A DNA stretch of 64,000 nucleotides from Cryptosporangium phraense (GTDB lineage Bacteria > Actinomycetota > Actinomycetes > Mycobacteriales > Cryptosporangiaceae), in the NCBI RefSeq assembly GCF_006912135.1, contig NZ_VIRS01000014.1:147631-211630 (forward strand), written 5' to 3'. Positions 59,314 to 64,000 of this stretch are shown piece after piece. The notes beneath the pieces are model-generated. The model ran no database searches. It saw only the letters and a list, made by a program, of their open reading frames with translations, and was not told where the DNA came from. A program made the translations under genes and the position numbers. The number at the start of each line of letters is the position of its first letter. Within the stretch, counting starts at the first letter, position 1.

Positions 59314-61852
59314 CCTCCCCGTGCGTCCGGCGCTGCCACGGATCGTGGACGCGCTGGCCGACGGGGGAGCGGCGGTGCTCGTCGCCCCGCCCGGCAGCGG
59401 AAAGACGACGCTGGTGCCGCTCGCACTCGCGGCCGGCATCGACCGGAGGATCGTCGTCGCCGAGCCGCGCCGGGTGGCCGCCAGGGCGGCGGCGGCCCGG
59501 ATGGCGTCGCTGCTGGGGGAGCGGGTCGGCGAGACCGTCGGGTACACGGTCCGGGGCGACCGCACGACCGGCCCGCGCACCCGCATCGACGTGGTCACGA
59601 CCGGGGTGCTGGTCCGCCGCCTGCAACGCGACCCGGAGCTGCCGGGCGTCGGCGCGGTGATCCTCGACGAGATCCACGAGCGTCACCTCGACTCCAACCT
59701 CGCGCTCGCGTTCACCCAGGACGCCAGGGGAACGCTGCGGCCGGACCTCTCGCTGCTGGCCACGTCCGCGACCGTGGCGTCGGAGCGGCTGTCGGAGCTC
59801 CTCGGCGGTCCGGTGCTCGAGGTCCCGGGCTCACCGCACCCGGTGCGCACGGTCTGGTGCCCACCGCCGGTCGCGCTCCAGGGCCGGACCGACCCGCGGC
59901 TGCTCGACCACGTCGCCGCGGTGGTGCGCCGGGCGTTGTCGGAGACCGACGGCGACCTGCTGGTCTTCCTGCCCGGCGCAGCCGAGATCGGCGGCGTTTC
60001 CCGCCGTCTCGGCTCGGTCGACGCGACGGTCGCGGTCCTGCACGGGCGCCTGGCCTCGCGCGATCAGGACGCCGTCCTGCGGCCGGCGGCCGGGAGGCGT
60101 CGAATCGTGCTGGCGACCGCGGTCGCCGAGAGCAGCCTGACCGTGCCCGGGGTCCGGGTCGTGGTTGACGCCGGGCTGGCCCGGGTGCCCCGGATGGACC
60201 AGGGACGGGGCCTCGGCGCGCTGGTGACCGTGCCCGAATCCCGGGCGACCGCGACCCAGCGAGCCGGTCGCGCGGGCCGGGAAGCGCCCGGGACCGTGTA
60301 CCGGTGTTGGTCGGAGGCCGATCACGCGCGGATGCCGGCCTGGCCCGAGCCGGAGATCGCGGCCGCCGACCTGACGCCGTTCGCCCTCGACCTGGCCTGC
60401 TGGGGGACGCCGTCCGGCGAGGGCCTCGCGCTGCCCGATCCGCCGCCGCCCGCCGCGATGGAGGTGGCGCGCACGACGTTGCGGGCCCTCGGCGCCCTCG
60501 ACACCGACGGCCGGGTGACGCCCCGCGGCCGGACACTCGCCACGATGGGCGTCCACCCCCGGCTGGCCCGGGCGCTGCTCGACGGCGGTCCGGTGGTAGG
60601 CCCGCGCCGGGCCGCCGAGGTCGTGGCGCTGCTGGCCGACGACACGCTCACCAGCGGCGCGAGCGACCTGACCGCGGCCTGGCGGGTACTCCGCGACGGC
60701 TCGATCCCCGACCGGGCCCGCCGCTGGCGCGACGAGGCCGGCCGCCTGGCGGCGTCGGCGCGCGAGGCCGATCCCGCGGCACCGGCGGACCGCCCCGCCG
60801 GCGAGCGCGGACCGGCCGCGCCCGTCGATCGGCGGAGCCCGGCGGCGCCCGTCGGTCGGCGGAGCCCGGCCGCGGCCGGGCTCCCGGACGATCTGGCGGC
60901 CGGCCTGATCGTCGGGATGGCCTACCCCGAGCGGCTCGCGCTGCGCCGGGCGGACGCCGGCCGGAGTTACCTGATGGCCGGCGGCACCGCGGCCGACCTC
61001 GCGGAAGCGTCCTCCCTCGGCGGCACTCGCTGGCTGGCGATCGCGGTCGCCGACCGCTCGCCCGGGCACGCCAACGCCCGGATCCGGCTCGCGGTCGCGA
61101 TCGACGAGGCCACCGCGGTCGACGCCGGGTCCAACCTCCTCACCACCGAGGACGAGATCCGCTGGGACGACGGCGAGCTGCTCTCCCGGCGAATCGACAA
61201 GCTCGGCGCGATCCCGCTGGCCGAGCGCGCGATCGACCCGGACGTCAACATACGGGCGGACGCCGTCCTGGCCGGCGTCAAAAAAGAGGGCCTGAACCGG
61301 CTGCGGTGGGACACGGACGCGCGCGTCCTGCGGGAGCGCCTGGCGTTCGCCCACGCCGCCCTCGGGCCGCCCTGGCCGGCCATGGACGACGGGACGCTGC
61401 TGGACCGGGCCGCGGAGTGGCTCGGCCCGGACCTGACCCGGGTCCGCCGCCGGGCCGACCTGGCCAAGGTCGACGCCGGAGCCGCGCTGCGGCGGCTGCT
61501 GCCCTGGCCCGAGGCGGCCCGCCTCGACGAGCTCGTCCCCGAGCGCCTGGCGGTACCCAGCGGATCGAAGATCCGCGTCGACTACCGCGACCCGGCCGCG
61601 CCGGTGCTCGCGGTCAAGGTGCAGGAGGCGTTCGGCTGGACCGCGACCCCGACGGTGGCGGGCGTCCCGGTCCGCCTGCACCTGCTCTCACCGGCCGGAC
61701 GTCCGGTCGCGGTGACGTCGGACCTGGAGTCGTTCTGGCGCACCGGCTACCCCAGCGTGCGGGCCGAGCTCCGCGGCCGGTACCCGAAACACCCCTGGCC
61801 CGACGACCCGACGACGGCGACGCCGACTAGGCGGACCACCCGTCCCCGATAG
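59297..61852 (+). CDS. hrpB: ATP-dependent helicase HrpB
   Basis: The 851-residue DEAH-type helicase has Walker A PPGSGKTTLV (G33-T37), motif II DEIH in ILDEIHERHLDSNLALAF, motif III LLATSATV, motif VI in ATQRAGRAGREAPGTVYRCW, and the HrpB-specific C-terminal domain ending with LESFWRTGYPSVRAELRGRYPKHPWPDDP. HrpB helicases are of unclear biological role. A linker at about 490-530 has repeated (A)PVGRRSPAA units, a lineage insert. The end overlaps convergent tetR by 26 bases. Confidence 0.94.
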   Translation: MLTLPDLPVRPALPRIVDALADGGAAVLVAPPGSGKTTLVPLALAAGIDRRIVVAEPRRVAARAAAARMASLLGERVGETVGYTVRGDRTTGPRTRIDVVTTGVLVRRLQRDPELPGVGAVILDEIHERHLDSNLALAFTQDARGTLRPDLSLLATSATVASERLSELLGGPVLEVPGSPHPVRTVWCPPPVALQGRTDPRLLDHVAAVVRRALSETDGDLLVFLPGAAEIGGVSRRLGSVDATVAVLHGRLASRDQDAVLRPAAGRRRIVLATAVAESSLTVPGVRVVVDAGLARVPRMDQGRGLGALVTVPESRATATQRAGRAGREAPGTVYRCWSEADHARMPAWPEPEIAAADLTPFALDLACWGTPSGEGLALPDPPPPAAMEVARTTLRALGALDTDGRVTPRGRTLATMGVHPRLARALLDGGPVVGPRRAAEVVALLADDTLTSGASDLTAAWRVLRDGSIPDRARRWRDEAGRLAASAREADPAAPADRPAGERGPAAPVDRRSPAAPVGRRSPAAAGLPDDLAAGLIVGMAYPERLALRRADAGRSYLMAGGTAADLAEASSLGGTRWLAIAVADRSPGHANARIRLAVAIDEATAVDAGSNLLTTEDEIRWDDGELLSRRIDKLGAIPLAERAIDPDVNIRADAVLAGVKKEGLNRLRWDTDARVLRERLAFAHAALGPPWPAMDDGTLLDRAAEWLGPDLTRVRRRADLAKVDAGAALRRLLPWPEAARLDELVPERLAVPSGSKIRVDYRDPAAPVLAVKVQEAFGWTATPTVAGVPVRLHLLSPAGRPVAVTSDLESFWRTGYPSVRAELRGRYPKHPWPDDPTTATPTRRTTRPR

Positions 61853-62564
61853 CCGGTGCCCGGTAGAGCTCGCTGATGCCGAGGACGTCGGCCAGGCTGC
61901 GCAGCTCGGCCTCGAACATCGGCCCGGCGTCCGAGAGCGCGAACTTGAGCTGCCCGAACACCTCCATCGACACCGTGCCGTAGAGCCGGATCCAGGCGCT
62001 CAGGAAGACTTGGGTGACGCCCAGGGGTAGCGGCTGCGGGAAGCAGTCGTTCCAGGTCTGGAGCTGTTCGCGCAGCTGGGGCTCGATCTCGTCGTCGGCC
62101 GGGATCGGGAACGGCCGGGTCAGGAACAGCTCGGTGATCAGGTTGCCGAAGACCTGGCCGAACCGCTCGCCGGTGGGGTCGACCGAGCCGTCGGACGGCC
62201 GGTCCAGCCCGATCGCCGAGCTGGTGAACACCAGCGTGAACTCGGCCGGATAGGCCATCGCCCAGCGGCGGAACTCGCGGCTGACCGCCAGCAGCTTCTT
62301 GACCAGCTCGGTCTCGGCGTCGCGGACCTGCTCCAGCGACTCGGTCAGCTCGAGTTTCAGCTCGGCGACCAGCGCGGCGATCAGGTCTTCGCGGCTCGCG
62401 TAGTAGCGGTACAGCGCCGGCGCGGACATCCCCATCGCCCGGGCTATCGCGCGCAGCGAGAGCCCGTCGTACCCCTCGGTGACCAGCATTCGGCGCGCGG
62501 TGGTCTGGATCTCCTCGACCGTTTCGGCCCGGAGCCTCTCGCGACGAGTGAGCGGTGCAGTCAC
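61827..62564 (-). CDS. TetR/AcrR-family repressor
   Basis: The 245-residue regulator has an N-terminal helix-turn-helix (about residues 15-62; ETVEEIQTTARRMLVTEGYDGLSLRAIARAMGMSAPALYRYYASREDLIAAL). A long all-helical ligand domain follows. GTG 62564 follows GAAGGAGG. It is divergent from an MMPL gene, the usual arrangement for local repression of an efflux or lipid transporter. Half-sites GCGAACA occur three times between them. Confidence 0.93.
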   Translation of the reverse strand: MTAPLTRRERLRAETVEEIQTTARRMLVTEGYDGLSLRAIARAMGMSAPALYRYYASREDLIAALVAELKLELTESLEQVRDAETELVKKLLAVSREFRRWAMAYPAEFTLVFTSSAIGLDRPSDGSVDPTGERFGQVFGNLITELFLTRPFPIPADDEIEPQLREQLQTWNDCFPQPLPLGVTQVFLSAWIRLYGTVSMEVFGQLKFALSDAGPMFEAELRSLADVLGISELYRAPAIGDGWSA

Positions 62565-62606
62565 TTCGGTCCTCCTTCGACGACGCTGCCGAAGCCTAAC
62601 GCGGTA

Positions 62607-62692
62607 GCGAACACCCGTTGTTGAGTAAATAGTATTGCTTTCGCGAACAGTGTATGCAAGATTGTCGGGCGTACGCAGCTTACAGTGTTCGC
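62607..62692. promoter_or_regulatory. GCGAACA half-site cluster in the tetR-MMPL intergenic region
   Basis: GCGAACAC (62607-62614) and GCGAACAGTGTA (62643-62654) are direct copies; TACAGTGTTCGC (62681-62692) is an inverted copy, one base off a perfect complement to the second. They are a good candidate binding set for the TetR protein. Confidence 0.55.
62635..62663 (+). promoter_or_regulatory. Candidate promoter for the MMPL gene
   Basis: TTGCTT (62635-62640) and AAGATT (62658-62663) are separated by 17 bases. The spacer contains the GCGAACAGTGTA half-site, so repressor binding would block it directly. The -10 match is only fair. Confidence 0.4.
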
Positions 62693-62732
62693 ACTGCGAT
62701 CAGAGATCGCACGATGCCCGGAGGGGGCAACG

Positions 62733-64000
62733 ATGTTCGAGCGACTCGGGCGGACGATGTACCGCCGACGGTGGGTGGTCCTCGGTCTTGCCGTGGCCTT
62801 CATCGCGTTCGGCGGCATCTGGGGAACCCAGGTGTTCGGCCAGCTGATCGGGGGCGGGTTCGACAACCCGTCCAGCGAGAGCACCCGCGCCATCGAGAAA
62901 GCGGACGCGGACCTCGGGCGGGACGGCGCCGACGTCATCGTCCTGTACCGCAGCGCGACCACGACCGTGGACGACCCGTCGTTCGCATCGGCGGTCGACG
63001 GCACGCTGTCGAAGCTGCCCAGCGACGTCGTGACCAGGACGGCGACGTACTGGAGCACGAAGAGTCCGGGGCTGGTCAGCCACGACAAGCACGCGACCTA
63101 CGCGGTGCTGACCCTGAAGGGCGACGACGACGAAGCCCGCGCCGACGCCCTCGACGAGATCCACGACGACCTGGCCGCCCCGGGGTTACAGACGCAGGTC
63201 GGCGGCCCGGCCGCGATCAACCGGGACATCAACACCCAGGTGTCCGAGGACATCGCGACCGCCGAGTCGCTCTCGATGCCGGTGCTGCTGGTCCTGCTCG
63301 TGATCATCTTCGGCAGCCTGGCGGCGGCGAGCCTGCCGTTGGCGGTGGGTGGTCTGGCGATCCTGGGGGCGTTCACCGCGCTGCGTGGTCTGAGTTACGT
63401 GACCGACGTGTCGGTGTTCTCGGTCAACGTGGTCACGATCCTCGGGCTGGGCCTGGCGATCGACTACGGGTTGTTCATGGTCGGGCGGTTCCGCGAGGAG
63501 CTGTCCCGCGGCGCGACCACGGAAGACGCGGTCGCCCGGACGATGGCCACGGCCGGCCGGACGGTCGCGGTCTCCGGCGTCACGGTGGCGGTCTCGCTGG
63601 CCGGGCTGCTGATCTTCCCGCTCGCGTTCCTGCGCTCGATGGGCCTCGGCGGCCTCTCCGCGGTGCTGGTCGCGATGATCGCCGCGCTGACCGTGCTGCC
63701 CGCCCTGCTGGGCGTGCTCGGGCACCGGGTGGATGCCTTGTCGGTGCGACGCCTCTTCCGCCGCAAGGCCGCGGTTCAGGTCGAACGCGGGTTCTGGTAC
63801 CGCCTGGCGCACAGCATCATGCGTCGTCCGGTGGTGTACGCGGTCGGTGTGCTGGCGGTGTTGTTGCTGGCCGGGGCGCCGTTCCTGCGGGTGGAGTTCG
63901 GGGGGATCGACGCGCGGGCGTTGCCGTCGGGGACCGAGAGCCGGGTGGTGTCGGAGACCCTGGATCGGGATTTCGTGCGGAACGGTCAGTCGCCGATCAC
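62733..64000 (+). CDS. MMPL-family transporter, N-terminal part (cut by window end)
   Basis: The first 422 residues are visible. They contain one N-terminal helix (about 16-34), a large external loop, five further helices (about 180-335) with the family pattern VNVVTILGLGLAIDYGLFMVGRFREE near residues 232-257, and the next helix near 365. MMPL proteins export lipids, siderophores or drugs by proton flux. ATG 62733 follows GGAGGG. The divergent TetR gene probably controls it. Confidence 0.93.
   Translation, partial: MFERLGRTMYRRRWVVLGLAVAFIAFGGIWGTQVFGQLIGGGFDNPSSESTRAIEKADADLGRDGADVIVLYRSATTTVDDPSFASAVDGTLSKLPSDVVTRTATYWSTKSPGLVSHDKHATYAVLTLKGDDDEARADALDEIHDDLAAPGLQTQVGGPAAINRDINTQVSEDIATAESLSMPVLLVLLVIIFGSLAAASLPLAVGGLAILGAFTALRGLSYVTDVSVFSVNVVTILGLGLAIDYGLFMVGRFREELSRGATTEDAVARTMATAGRTVAVSGVTVAVSLAGLLIFPLAFLRSMGLGGLSAVLVAMIAALTVLPALLGVLGHRVDALSVRRLFRRKAAVQVERGFWYRLAHSIMRRPVVYAVGVLAVLLLAGAPFLRVEFGGIDARALPSGTESRVVSETLDRDFVRNGQSPI

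Overview
The window is very GC-rich (third codon positions are almost all G or C), uses GTG and TTG starts freely, and packs genes tightly with ATGA-type overlaps. It carries families typical of actinomycetes: DUF397, DUF1707, WS/DGAT acyltransferases, an F420-type LLM oxidoreductase, a PknB-like kinase, a DivIVA-like coiled-coil protein and a TetR/MMPL pair. A chemoreceptor, a secreted GH8 glycosidase and an expansin-like protein suggest a motile, plant-matter-associated soil actinomycete of the Cryptosporangium/Actinoplanes/Kineosporia sort. The genus is my inference and cannot be fixed from this sequence. I see no rRNA, tRNA, CRISPR array or prophage.

Layout. 1-4.9 kb: the 3' end of a PlsC-type acyltransferase gene, a GCS2-type glutamate-cysteine ligase, DedA, a DivIVA-domain coiled-coil protein, DUF397 and DUF1707 proteins. 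5.1-10.6 kb: a LiaS/NarX-type two-component system, two tandem MHYT sensor-domain membrane proteins and a DUF4230 protein. 10.6-17.2 kb: a membrane/spermidine-synthase fusion, NDH-2, a thioesterase/iron-ADH pair, and a winged-helix regulator preceded by a probable 26-codon leader peptide. 17.3-23.7 kb: HAD phosphatase, AI-2E-type exporter, GH8 glycosidase, a graveyard of IS5-family fragments and a Ser/Thr kinase. 24-28 kb: a four-gene ABC importer operon. 28-31.4 kb: a histidine kinase with two membrane blocks and its LuxR-type response regulator. 32-38.8 kb: expansin-like protein, GNAT, PP2C phosphatase and several small or exported proteins. 38.8-44 kb: a translationally coupled lipid operon (WS/DGAT, PlsB-like GPAT, HAD-PlsC fusion) that could carry out most acyl transfers of phospholipid and triacylglycerol synthesis. 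45.4-49.8 kb: a UvrD-like helicase divergent from a DUF262 protein. 49.7-52.9 kb: an MCP with a PilZ-like tail and small proteins, one with a SecD-like P1 segment. 52.96-54.84 kb: a wrecked AfsR/BTAD-type regulator. 54.8-64 kb: cyanase, an NmrA/LLM oxidoreductase pair, ATP-grasp, DUF998, HrpB helicase, TetR and an MMPL transporter cut by the window edge.

Most interesting signals: the leader peptide and the paired CCTATCGGCAA repeats in front of the winged-helix regulator; the 40-bp duplication that splits the P-loop of the dead AfsR-like gene; the Trp-centred 11-residue repeats in the LiaS-like kinase; the tandem MHYT proteins; the UvrD/DUF262 divergent pair; the SecD-P1-like single-pass protein; and the GCGAACA half-sites between tetR and the MMPL gene.
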